Source: Neorhizobium sp. UBA7851 (GTDB lineage: Bacteria; Pseudomonadota; Alphaproteobacteria; Rhizobiales; Rhizobiaceae). Taken from it: 7,062 bases of DNA. Below, piece by piece: positions 1 to 5,984 of the stretch. The translations under genes and the position numbers were made by a program. The notes under the pieces were generated by a model. That model worked only from the letters and a program-made list of their open reading frames with translations, was not told the origin of the DNA and did not search any database. Position 1 is the first letter of the stretch. Each line of letters opens with the position of its first letter. The stretch spans positions 1 through 7,062 of the forward strand of contig DLSX01000063.1 in NCBI GenBank assembly GCA_002500765.1, in the 5' to 3' direction.

Positions 1-826
1 CATCGGCAAAACCGGCCAATGCCGCAGGCGCCTGCGACAGCGGCAGTTCGAGCGACAGGAATTCCGTCAGCAGAACCAGGGCAGACCCATCCAGCCTCGT
101 TTCGGCGAGCGACTGCTTTTCCTTCAGCCGGGCCGCGATCTCGCGCGGCGAGCGGCTGGCATTGGTGGAATAACCGGTCTCCTGCATCGTGCGATCGATA
201 TGAGCGATCAGCGCCGCCTCATCCTGCTTCATCAGGTCGGCAAGTTCCGGCGACAGGCCTGTTTCAGCCTGCGGGCTTGCCAGCGTCATCAGCAGATGGC
301 GCAGATGGGCATTGTTGCCGAAGGACTGGATCAGCCGCTTCTGCCAGCCGCCGGGAAGGCCGAGAGCGCGAACGACCGCCTCGAAAACGGCCTGGTCACC
401 CAGCGTCACGTTGAGCCGGCGGCCGGGGATGAGGTTCGTCAGGATCTGCATCGCATCGTTGACGGCACGCGCATCGGCATTGGCCGTCGCGGTCTCGCCG
501 AGATCCTCGATGCCCGCCTGGTAGAACTCGTTGTCGCCTTCGCGGCGCTGGCGGAACACCTCGCCGAGATAACAGTAACGGCGCGGCGTTCCGGTGGCGT
601 TTTCGATATGGCGCAGGCAGACGGGAATGGTGAATTCCGGCCGCAGGCACAGGCTCTCGCCGGTTTCGCTTTCGGTGAGGAAAATACGGCGACGCAGGTC
701 TTCACCGGCCATGTCGAGGAACGGTGCAGCCGGCTGGATGACCGGCGTATCGATGCGCGCCGTGCCACGGGCGGCAAACTCGTCGAGAAGATGGGTGGAG
801 AATTCGGGCATGTTGATCAGAGGCAT
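1..826 (-). CDS. hisZ: ATP phosphoribosyltransferase regulatory subunit HisZ (3' end outside window)
   Basis: HisZ is a catalytically inactive relative of histidyl-tRNA synthetase. It binds short-form HisG and allows allosteric control of the first step of histidine synthesis in the cytosol. I translated the minus strand from the ATG at 826-824. The frame stays open for 275 codons to the window edge, so the C-terminus is missing. The protein begins MPLINMPEF. It keeps class II synthetase-like core segments: CLRPEFTIPVCLRH at residues 60-73, and a motif-2-like stretch RRYCYLGEVFRQRREGDNEF at 82-101. Codon use is typical of the neighbourhood. A GGAG ribosome-binding site (834-837) sits 7 nt before the start. 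The gene lies 174 bp downstream of hisS on the same strand, with a RIME-like element between. In rhizobia hisG usually follows hisZ, but that position is outside this window. A true HisS paralogue is less likely because of the adjacent full hisS and the HisZ-like sequence. Confidence 0.93.
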   Translation of the reverse strand, partial: MPLINMPEFSTHLLDEFAARGTARIDTPVIQPAAPFLDMAGEDLRRRIFLTESETGESLCLRPEFTIPVCLRHIENATGTPRRYCYLGEVFRQRREGDNEFYQAGIEDLGETATANADARAVNDAMQILTNLIPGRRLNVTLGDQAVFEAVVRALGLPGGWQKRLIQSFGNNAHLRHLLMTLASPQAETGLSPELADLMKQDEAALIAHIDRTMQETGYSTNASRSPREIAARLKEKQSLAETRLDGSALVLLTEFLSLELPLSQAPAALAGFAD

Positions 827-851
827 GGGATGGCTCCGGAGATATCGGAGG

Positions 852-992
852 TGCCCCTCATCCGGCTGCCGCCACCTTCTCCCCGTTCTGACGGGGAGAA
901 GGGATATGCCGCACCGTCAAGCCCAGCCATAGAGGCCGAGCGAGGCACGTCCCCTCTCCCCGCATGCGGGGAGAGGGTTAGGGTGAGGGGCA
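852..992. repeat. RIME-like intergenic mosaic element with two large palindromes
   Basis: This 141-bp element lies between hisS and hisZ. It is bounded by a perfect 9-bp inverted repeat, TGCCCCTCA at 852-860 and TGAGGGGCA at 984-992. Inside are two strong hairpins. The first has 12-bp arms, CCTTCTCCCCGT at 875-886 and ACGGGGAGAAGG at 891-902, with a 4-nt loop. The second is a perfect 26-bp palindrome at 952-977 centred on GCATGC, with arms that read CCCTCTCCCC. This architecture matches the Rhizobium-specific intergenic mosaic elements (RIMEs) known from Rhizobium, Sinorhizobium and Agrobacterium. The assignment comes from recall of their structure, not from alignment. The right edge is 8 bp past the hisS stop. 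In RNA from a hisS-hisZ transcript the element would fold strongly, so it could cause partial termination or protect the upstream mRNA end. That role is inference. Confidence 0.85.
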
Positions 993-1000
993 GCGCCATA

Positions 1001-2692
1001 TCAAATGTCATCAGCAAGATCCCCAATCTGATTGGGATCATAGTCTTTCGAAAACCCGTCTTTGGCACGCTCGCGGTCCTCTTTCTGAGCCGCCAGAATG
1101 TCCTTCACCTTGGCAACGAGATCGGCTTCTGCGACCGTCTCCTGCGCCACACGTGCCTCACGCCAGGAAGCATTGTCCTCGATCTCGCCGGACAGGCGCT
1201 TGCCCTCGATCAGGTCCTTGATCTGCACGACGCTTTCCGCACGCTCGTCACCACCCTGGATGATGGCGATCGGGCAGCCGCGGCGGTCGGCATATTTCAG
1301 CTGGTTGCCGAATTTCTTCCAGTTGCCCTGGTACATTTCAGCGCGGATGCCTTCGGCCCTGAGCGCCTGCGTGAAACGCTGGTAACGGCCCATGCTCTCG
1401 ACATCGCCATCCATGACGGTGACGAGAACCGGAGCGATCACCTCGTCCTGCCCCAGCTTGCCGAGGTTTTTGAGCGCCGTCATCAGGCGCGATACGCCGA
1501 TGGAAAAACCCGTGGCCGGAACCGGCTGGCCCATGAAACGCGACACCAGACCATCATAACGGCCACCACCGCCGACAGACCCGAAGACGACCTTTTCGCC
1601 CTTTTCGTTGGTGACGTCGAAGGTGAGTTCGGCTTCGAAAACGGGGCCGGTGTAATATTCGAGACCGCGGACGACGGAGGGATCGATCTTGATGCGATCG
1701 CCGTAGCCAGCGGCATTGAAAAGCATTCCCATTTTGAGCAACTCATTGTAGCCGTCGAAGCCACTCACCGTTGCATCAGCATCTCCGCCGAATTTGTGGA
1801 ATGCTGACCTAAGAACACCCAAAGGCAAGGAATATACACCGGCCTCTGCAGTAGCTGCTTCTTCAAAATCCGCCTGCATAGGCTCACGGTATGTCGGTGA
1901 CTTCGGGTCCTCACTCGTCACGGCGACGGTACGCCCTTCAAAGCAGGCAAACAGAAACTCAAATTTTTCAATCTGCTCGGCGTTTAGCCCTGCGCCCTTT
2001 GTGAAGTCGCCGGATTCATCCTTACGGCCTTCGCCGAGCAGTAGCTTCACGCCTACAGGACCGAACTTGTCGAGCTTGTCGATGGCGCGCATAACTGTAA
2101 GCCTCTGCTCAACCTTGTCGACACCACCCAGACCAATGGCTTCCATCAGGCCGTCCAAAACCTTGCGGTTATTGACGCGAATAACGTAATCGCCGCGCTT
2201 GATACCCAGCGCGTCCATAGCATCAGCCATCATCATGCACATCTCAGCGTCAGCTGACACATCCGGTGCGCCAACGGTATCGGCATCGAACTGCATGAAC
2301 TGGCGGAAGCGGCCCGGACCGGGCTTTTCGTTGCGGAAAACGTAACCGGCGCGATAGGTGCGGAACGGCAGCTGGATCTCGTTGAAATTCTCCGCGACAT
2401 GGCGGGCAAGCGGCGCGGTCAGGTCGTAGCGCAGCGACATCCACTGGTCGTCATCGTCCTGCAGCGAAAAGACGCCTTCGTTGGGGCGGTCAGAGTCGGG
2501 CAGGAATTTGCCGAGCGCATCGGTATATTCGAACAGCGGCGTTTCCACCGGATCGAAACCGTAACGCTCATAGACCTCGCGGATCTTCGCCGTCATCTCG
2601 TTGGTCGCATGGATATCGGCAGCCGAGCGGTCGACAAAACCGCGCGGCAGGCGGGCCTTGAGTTTCTGGGGCTTCTTCTGCTTGTCGCTCAT
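1001..2692 (-). CDS. hisS: Histidyl-tRNA synthetase, with unusually long central region
   Basis: This cytosolic class II enzyme attaches histidine to tRNA-His using ATP. The 563-aa product shows motif 1 around TPLFEYTDAL (51-60), motif 2 in RTYRAGYVFRNEKPGPGRFR (111-130), the histidine-binding signature GLEYYTGPVFE (343-353), and motif 3 in GGGGRYDGL plus GFSIGVSRLM (374-404). The C-terminal anticodon-binding domain begins near 420 (PVLVTVMDGD) and includes YADRRGCPIAIIQGGDE. The start at 2692 opens with a basic, Lys-rich leader like that of rhizobial homologues, but its ribosome-binding site is weak (TGGA about 8 nt before). The length exceeds what I recall for alphaproteobacterial HisS (roughly 500 aa). 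The excess is around residues 241-325, a stretch I cannot match to the family. DNA at about 1715-2270 uses many T/A-ending and rare codons (CTT, TTG, AGG, GTA, TCA) unlike both flanks, which suggests a recombined segment. All catalytic signatures lie intact, so the enzyme is probably active. Confidence 0.96.
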   Translation of the reverse strand: MSDKQKKPQKLKARLPRGFVDRSAADIHATNEMTAKIREVYERYGFDPVETPLFEYTDALGKFLPDSDRPNEGVFSLQDDDDQWMSLRYDLTAPLARHVAENFNEIQLPFRTYRAGYVFRNEKPGPGRFRQFMQFDADTVGAPDVSADAEMCMMMADAMDALGIKRGDYVIRVNNRKVLDGLMEAIGLGGVDKVEQRLTVMRAIDKLDKFGPVGVKLLLGEGRKDESGDFTKGAGLNAEQIEKFEFLFACFEGRTVAVTSEDPKSPTYREPMQADFEEAATAEAGVYSLPLGVLRSAFHKFGGDADATVSGFDGYNELLKMGMLFNAAGYGDRIKIDPSVVRGLEYYTGPVFEAELTFDVTNEKGEKVVFGSVGGGGRYDGLVSRFMGQPVPATGFSIGVSRLMTALKNLGKLGQDEVIAPVLVTVMDGDVESMGRYQRFTQALRAEGIRAEMYQGNWKKFGNQLKYADRRGCPIAIIQGGDERAESVVQIKDLIEGKRLSGEIEDNASWREARVAQETVAEADLVAKVKDILAAQKEDRERAKDGFSKDYDPNQIGDLADDI

Positions 2693-2713
2693 GATCGATA
2701 TCCATTGCTTACT

Positions 2714-2730
2714 GGCCTTCCGGAAAGGCC
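2714..2730. repeat. Small inverted repeat in hisS 5' region
   Basis: The arms GGCCTT (2714-2719) and AAGGCC (2725-2730) are separated by 5 nt and lie 22 bp upstream of the hisS start. In the hisS leader RNA this would form a short GC-rich hairpin. It has no following U-run on either strand, so it is not an obvious intrinsic terminator. A role in hisS regulation is possible but unsupported. I see no convincing sigma70 promoter for hisS in the rest of the gap. Confidence 0.35.
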
Positions 2731-2784
2731 GAAAATACGAGCGGTTTCTTAGAGGATGAAGCTTTGGGCGGCAAGGGCGGCGGC

Positions 2785-2813
2785 TGGCGAAGTATTTTGC
2801 CGAATGGTATATA
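2785..2813 (+). promoter_or_regulatory. Candidate promoter/operator of the toxin-antitoxin operon
   Basis: A -10-like TATATA (2808-2813) follows a weak -35-like TGGCGA (2785-2790) with a 17-bp spacer. The -10 lies inside the near-palindrome GGTATATATCC (2806-2816). The antitoxin start is 26 bp after the -10. Type II antitoxins, usually together with the toxin, repress their own promoter by binding palindromes of this kind, so autoregulation at this site is plausible. The -35 match is poor and the assignment is inference. Confidence 0.35.
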
Positions 2814-2839
2814 TCCCGCTACCTGAAGGGATCATCGCC

Positions 2840-3070
2840 ATGAACAAGCGCGTCACGATCGAAATGCCGGACGAGATGATGAAGCTCGTCGAGGAATATG
2901 CGGCCGAAGCCGGCTCCGCGCCGGACGCCTATATGCGCGAGGTTATCGAACAGCATCTCGAGGATCTGCACGACATTGCGCTCGCCGAAGCGGCGATGGA
3001 GCGGATCAAGAACGGTGAGCGGACCTATACGTGGGAAGAGATGGAGCGCGAACTTGGCCTGGAAGATTGA
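2840..3070 (+). CDS. RelB-like type II antitoxin
   Basis: This predicted 76-aa acidic cytosolic protein would neutralise the adjacent RelE-family toxin and repress the operon. Residues 1-20 (MNKRVTIEMPDEMMKLVEEY) show the short beta-strand followed by a helix expected of a ribbon-helix-helix DNA-binding fold. A helical, Glu-rich segment (40-76) follows and ends in WEEMERELGLED, a tail typical of antitoxins that wrap the toxin. I chose the ATG at 2840. The purine-rich GAAGGG at 2825-2830 is placed 9 nt upstream, and the protein starts with the family-like MNKRVTI. An earlier in-frame ATG at 2756 would add 28 residues without family character and would read through the promoter candidate. The stop overlaps the toxin start, as expected for a coupled pair. 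Exact subfamily (RelB/DinJ, ParD or a DUF6290-like group) is not certain. Confidence 0.85.
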   Translation: MNKRVTIEMPDEMMKLVEEYAAEAGSAPDAYMREVIEQHLEDLHDIALAEAAMERIKNGERTYTWEEMERELGLED

Positions 3071-3323
3071 CTTTCAGGCGACTGCAATCAAACAGCTCAA
3101 GAAAATGGGCCACAAGGAATCTGCCCGCATACGAGATTTTCTGCATACTCGAGTGAAGCCGCTCGACAATCCCCGTCAACTCGGCGAGGCGCTTCAGGGC
3201 CCTCGCTTCAAACATCTCTGGCGCTACAAAGTCGGTGACTATCGCATCATCTGCGATATCCAGGACGATAGACTGGTCGTATTGGTGATGGAAGTAGACC
3301 ACCGCCGCCAGGTTTATCGCTAA
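3054..3323 (+). CDS. RelE/ParE-family toxin with a TTG start
   Basis: This predicted 89-aa protein is of the RelE/ParE superfamily. RelE members cut mRNA on the ribosome, while ParE members poison gyrase. From the TTG at 3054 the product reads MAWKIDFQ, the usual opening of the family. The start codon lies inside the last codons of the antitoxin gene, a 17-nt overlap. A GGAG (3043-3046) sits 7 nt upstream, which supports this start. The nearest upstream ATG in this frame would give long, arginine-rich sequence read from the antitoxin's alternate frame. Core features are the basic face RFKHLWRYK (51-59), the central strand GDYRIICDI with Arg64, and the C-terminal VDHRRQVYR with Arg84/Arg85 and Tyr88. 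These positions line up with the Arg61, Arg81 and Tyr87 residues important in E. coli RelE. The operon appears intact, so the pair is probably functional. RelE versus ParE activity cannot be decided from sequence alone. Confidence 0.87.
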   Translation: MAWKIDFQATAIKQLKKMGHKESARIRDFLHTRVKPLDNPRQLGEALQGPRFKHLWRYKVGDYRIICDIQDDRLVVLVMEVDHRRQVYR

Positions 3324-3340
3324 TCCACATTGCCGATTTC

Positions 3341-4093
3341 ATGATCCTCGAAGCCATCCAATATGCCGCGACCGCTCTGGTCACGCCGCGCGAATTCCGC
3401 CCCTTCATCCGCTCCTCCCTCGGCCTCTGGGGCCGGGCGGGTCGGTGTACGAAAGACTGGGCGGAGCATGAGAATAATTGCCACGCCTTCATCCGCGGAA
3501 CGATCGCGCCGATGAGAGAGCGGCGCACCGCCGTGGTGCTCGGCTCCGGCCTGTTGCGCGATGTGCCGATCGTCGAGCTTTGCAAAACCTTCGATACGGT
3601 CGTGCTGGTCGATCTGGTGCATCTGGCCAGCGTCAGGACATGGATCACGGCGAAACGGCTGAACAATGTGCGGCTGATCTCTCGGGATCTTTCCGGCCTG
3701 CAGGATGCGCTTGCCGGCACGAGCCCGGAGCCGCTCGCATTCCTGCGGCAGGTGCCTTATCTCGATCTCGTCGTCTCGGCCAATATCGTCTCGCAGATCG
3801 GCGTCGGTTGCCGGCGGGTGCTGGAGCAGTCCGGCCACGCGGAACCGGATGCGATCATCTCGCAGCTCATCCGCGCCCATCTCGACGGCCTTGCCGCCCT
3901 GCCCTGCAAAACGGCGCTGATGACGGATATCAGCTATGAGGTGACGGATCGGCAGGGCAAGGTGATCGAGGCTGACGATCTTTTCTGCGGCGTGCCGGCG
4001 CCCCGGGCGAAACAGAGCTGGGACTGGCCGGTCGCGCCATTGGGAGAAATCGGACGTGATCGTCAGGCCGTGCATCGGGTGATTGCGGTCTGA
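3341..4093 (+). CDS. Uncharacterised Rossmann / SAM-methyltransferase-like protein
   Basis: I do not recognise a named family for this 250-aa soluble protein. No signal peptide or membrane segment is visible. The middle has the strand-loop pattern of a Rossmann nucleotide-binding fold. AVVLGSGLLRDVP (64-76) resembles the glycine-rich motif I of class I methyltransferases. TVVLVD (86-91) ends strand 2 with an acidic residue that could hold the ribose of SAM. DLVVSANIVSQIG (142-154) resembles motif IV, and TALMTDISYEV (191-201) is a later strand. The N-terminal 60 residues are Arg/Trp rich and precede the fold. Catalytic residues cannot be assigned. The start at 3341 is 17 bp after the toxin stop. 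No clear ribosome-binding site is visible, so it may be translated by coupling or from a later start such as Met58. The longer open frame on the opposite strand lacks domain character. Whether it belongs to the toxin-antitoxin operon or only follows it is unknown. Confidence 0.72.
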   Translation: MILEAIQYAATALVTPREFRPFIRSSLGLWGRAGRCTKDWAEHENNCHAFIRGTIAPMRERRTAVVLGSGLLRDVPIVELCKTFDTVVLVDLVHLASVRTWITAKRLNNVRLISRDLSGLQDALAGTSPEPLAFLRQVPYLDLVVSANIVSQIGVGCRRVLEQSGHAEPDAIISQLIRAHLDGLAALPCKTALMTDISYEVTDRQGKVIEADDLFCGVPAPRAKQSWDWPVAPLGEIGRDRQAVHRVIAV

Positions 4094-4201
4094 GATCAAC
4101 CATTGCGCTTTTCGAAGAAACCCTCGGGCTTCCATCATGTCGCAGGACGCCGCCGCAAAACGGCCTCACACTTCCTGGCACACTCTCTCTGCCTGCCGCG
4201 C

Positions 4202-4229
4202 TTGATTTCCGACGTCCGAAGCTTAGAAT
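4202..4229 (+). promoter_or_regulatory. Sigma70-like promoter with palindromic spacer upstream of the secreted metal-protein pair
   Basis: The -35 TTGATT (4202-4207) and -10 TAGAAT (4224-4229) are separated by 16 bp. The predicted transcription start falls at about 4236, directly on the ATG at 4237. The spacer holds a near-palindrome, TTCCGACGTCCGAA (4207-4220), matching its reverse complement at 12 of 14 positions. An operator between -35 and -10 is characteristic of MerR-family activators such as CueR. Those promoters usually have a longer, 19-20 bp spacer, so a repressor site or chance is equally possible. Confidence 0.5.
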
Positions 4230-4236
4230 CGTTGCA

Positions 4237-4632
4237 ATGAAACAGTTCGCCGCCATCATGATGTTTGCCGCATGGCTGCTTTACGGGGCAATGCCGGCCG
4301 TGGCGATGCCTTCCATGCAGCATGAGATGCCCGGCCAGACCGCGATATCCGCTTCCGCAATGCTGGAGCAGGATCATGCACAGCATGGCGAAAAAACCGC
4401 CGAGGCGGGCTCGCGCCAAACCCATGGCGACACGCAGCAACCCTGCCCACATTCGGGTACCGGGGAAAACAAGATCTGCGTCGCACCGTTCTGCTCGGCC
4501 TGCCTCGTCGTTCTGCCGCATATCGCATTTGCCGATACCGGCCGTTTCATCCATCGCTACCCCGCGCCCGAAACCGGCCCTTCGCTGATCGTTTCCGGTA
4601 CTGCACCGCTCACGCCGCCTCCCCGCGCCTGA
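4237..4632 (+). CDS. Small secreted Met/His/Cys-rich protein, putative metal (copper) binding
   Basis: I do not recognise this 131-aa protein with certainty. Residues 1-23 form a signal peptide: MKQF, a hydrophobic core AAIMMFAAWLLYGAM, then an AVA cleavage site. The mature protein should therefore be periplasmic. The N-terminal half is rich in soft-metal ligands: Met24, Met27, Met31, Met42 and His29, His47, His50, His63, His72. A Cys cluster follows at 70, 81, 86 and 89 (CVAPFCSACL). The C-terminus is low-complexity and ends PPPRA. The Cys pair plus the proline-rich tail recall small DUF2946-type proteins found near copper genes, but that link is weak. It is followed by a DUF305 gene 55 bp downstream on the same strand, which fits a joint role in handling copper or another metal. 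No Shine-Dalgarno sequence precedes the start. The promoter position predicts a leaderless mRNA. Skipping to Met8 would shorten the signal peptide. Confidence 0.7.
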   Translation: MKQFAAIMMFAAWLLYGAMPAVAMPSMQHEMPGQTAISASAMLEQDHAQHGEKTAEAGSRQTHGDTQQPCPHSGTGENKICVAPFCSACLVVLPHIAFADTGRFIHRYPAPETGPSLIVSGTAPLTPPPRA

Positions 4633-4687
4633 TCGTTTTTTCCTAAAATATCGAAGAACGAAATTCCAGGACACGGAAGGATAACTC

Positions 4688-5092
4688 ATGTCCAAGACCA
4701 TCACTCTTGCGGCCGCAGCCGCGATCGCACTGTTTTCTGCAGGCTCCCTGGCAACCGCTCAGGAAACGACCTGCAGCCAATCCGGCATGAAGATGAACGG
4801 CGAGATGGGCCACGCCGCGCATCAAGACAACGATGACAGCGCTTCGACCAAGGCCTTCAAGGCCGCCAATGCCAGGATGCATGAAGGCATGGCGATCGAT
4901 TTTTCCGGCGATGCGGATGTCGATTTCACCCGCGGCATGATCGCCCATCACCAGGGTGCGATCGACATGGCGAAGGTCGAACTCGAACACGGCAAGGACC
5001 CGACCCAGCGCAAGCTGGCGGAGGCGATCATCAAGGCGCAGGAAAAGGAAATCGCCGACATGCAGGCCTGGCTGAAAGCCAAGGGACAATGA
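4688..5092 (+). CDS. Secreted DUF305 family protein (CopM-like)
   Basis: This 134-aa DUF305 protein carries a signal peptide (1-24, cleavage after LATA) and is probably periplasmic. DUF305 proteins are small helical ferritin-like-fold proteins. Some, such as cyanobacterial CopM, bind copper and help resistance, but most are uncharacterised. The linker at 29-49 is rich in Met, His and one Cys (MKMNGEMGHAAH). The domain proper spans about 55-131 with the family signatures ARMHEGM (62-68), DVDFTRGMIAHHQGAIDMAK (77-96) and EIADMQAWL (121-129). The Met and His residues in these segments are the likely ligands. A strong GGAAGGA site (4675-4681) lies 6 nt before the start. It is probably co-transcribed with the upstream Met/His/Cys-rich gene, since no promoter or terminator is evident in the 55-bp gap. 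Metal specificity is inferred from family members, not shown here. Confidence 0.92.
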   Translation: MSKTITLAAAAAIALFSAGSLATAQETTCSQSGMKMNGEMGHAAHQDNDDSASTKAFKAANARMHEGMAIDFSGDADVDFTRGMIAHHQGAIDMAKVELEHGKDPTQRKLAEAIIKAQEKEIADMQAWLKAKGQ

Positions 5093-5130
5093 CAAGCAAA
5101 CCTAACGGGCTCGGCCGGTAAGGCACCCGT

Positions 5131-5158
5131 CCTTCTCCCCGTCATGACGGGGAGAAGG
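5131..5158. repeat. Solitary 28-bp perfect palindrome, RIME half-element
   Basis: The perfect palindrome has arms CCTTCTCCCCGTCA and TGACGGGGAGAAGG. It is nearly identical to the first hairpin of the element at 852-992, and both copies are followed within a few bases by GCCGCACCG. The second hairpin and the bounding inverted repeat of that element are not recognisable here, so this looks like a partial or degenerate copy. It lies 38 bp after the DUF305 stop and could act as the 3' end hairpin of that transcript. Confidence 0.8.
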
Positions 5159-5273
5159 GGCAGGCCGCACCGCCACCATCTTCCTCACAGACAGCCCCTG
5201 TGGCGACACGCGGCCTTTGCCGCTTGCCCGACGTCCATCTTCCTCCATATGATAGGAGCGGAGGCTCGATCCC

Positions 5274-5984
5274 ATGCGCCCGATTACCGCCATCGGCTTT
5301 GATGCCGACGATACGCTCTGGCAGAACGAACACTATTACCGGCTGACGGAAGAGCATTTTCAGATGCTGCTCGGCGATTTTGCCGAGGGGGCGGATATTT
5401 CCGCCCGGCTTTTGGAGGCCGAGAAGCGAAACCTCGAATATTACGGGTTCGGCATCAAGGGTTTTACCCTGTCGATGATCGAGACCGCGGTCGAGGTGAC
5501 GGGCGGCAAGGTGCCGACCGAAACGATCACGAAAATCCTCGATATCGGCCGCGACCTCCTGCGCCATCCGGTCGAATGCCTGCCGCATGTGGAAGAGACG
5601 CTCGAAGCGCTGAACGGGCATTATCTGCTGGTCCTCATCACCAAGGGCGATCTGTTCGACCAGGAGCGCAAGCTCGCCCAATCCGGCCTCGGCGATTATT
5701 TCGATGCGGTCGAGATCGTCTCCGACAAGAACGCCACCACCTATCGGCGCATCTTCCACAAAGTGGCGGAAGGGCCTGAACGGGCTATGATGGTGGGAAA
5801 TTCGCTGAAATCCGACATCGTGCCGGCAATTGCGGCCGGCGCTTACGGCGTCTTCATCCCCCATGCGCTGACCTGGGTTCTGGAACATGTCGATGCACCG
5901 TCCGATGCGCCGCGTTTTCGCCAGATCGAACATCTGGGCGAACTCCGGGGCGTCCTGAACGGCATCACCTCGGCTTCGGCCTGA
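5274..5984 (+). CDS. HAD-superfamily hydrolase
   Basis: This 236-aa cytosolic HAD phosphatase-like enzyme probably removes phosphate from a small metabolite; the substrate cannot be read from sequence. Motif I is FDADDTLW (9-15), with Asp10 as the expected nucleophile and Asp12 as general acid. Motif II is in LVLITKGD (119-126) with Thr123. Lys152 in SDKNATTYRRI is the candidate motif III lysine. Motif IV is VGNSLKSDI (174-182) with Asp181. A helical cap of about 80 residues (15-100) sits between motifs I and II, which fits a C1-type cap. The start at 5274 has a GGAG 10 nt upstream (5260-5263). The 115 bp between the solitary palindrome and this gene show no clear promoter; an 11-nt direct repeat CCATCTTCCTC occurs there at 5176 and 5235. 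The gene converges on tag with 8 bp between stop codons. Confidence 0.9.
   Translation: MRPITAIGFDADDTLWQNEHYYRLTEEHFQMLLGDFAEGADISARLLEAEKRNLEYYGFGIKGFTLSMIETAVEVTGGKVPTETITKILDIGRDLLRHPVECLPHVEETLEALNGHYLLVLITKGDLFDQERKLAQSGLGDYFDAVEIVSDKNATTYRRIFHKVAEGPERAMMVGNSLKSDIVPAIAAGAYGVFIPHALTWVLEHVDAPSDAPRFRQIEHLGELRGVLNGITSASA

Noticed and set aside
852..992. CRISPR array or insertion sequence
   Set aside because: The palindromes are not regularly spaced direct repeats and there is no transposase frame. The structure fits a non-coding RIME-type element.
200..1807. Long plus-strand open frame (535 aa) antisense to hisZ and hisS
   Set aside because: It runs opposite to two clearly recognised genes and across the RIME element. 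It has no domain pattern and is the expected by-product of high-GC coding sequence on the other strand.
2756..2839. Upstream in-frame start for the antitoxin
   Set aside because: The added 28 residues are not family-like and would cover the promoter candidate. The ATG at 2840 has its own ribosome-binding site.
3320..4138. Minus-strand frame of 272 aa opposite the methyltransferase-like gene
   Set aside because: Composition is rich in Arg, His and Asp without a fold pattern. The plus strand has a regular Rossmann-like strand/loop order and better codon bias.
4636..4641. T-run after the secreted-protein stop as an intrinsic terminator
   Set aside because: No stable hairpin precedes the six Ts, and the DUF305 gene follows closely on the same strand.
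4135..4704. Minus-strand frame of 189 aa opposite the secreted Met/His/Cys-rich gene
   Set aside because: It overlaps the promoter and the signal-peptide gene and shows no recognisable domain. The plus-strand gene has a clear signal peptide and fits with the downstream DUF305 gene.
5142..5933. Minus-strand frame of 263 aa opposite the HAD hydrolase
   Set aside because: The plus strand carries all four HAD motifs. The opposite frame is a shadow and runs into the palindromic repeat.
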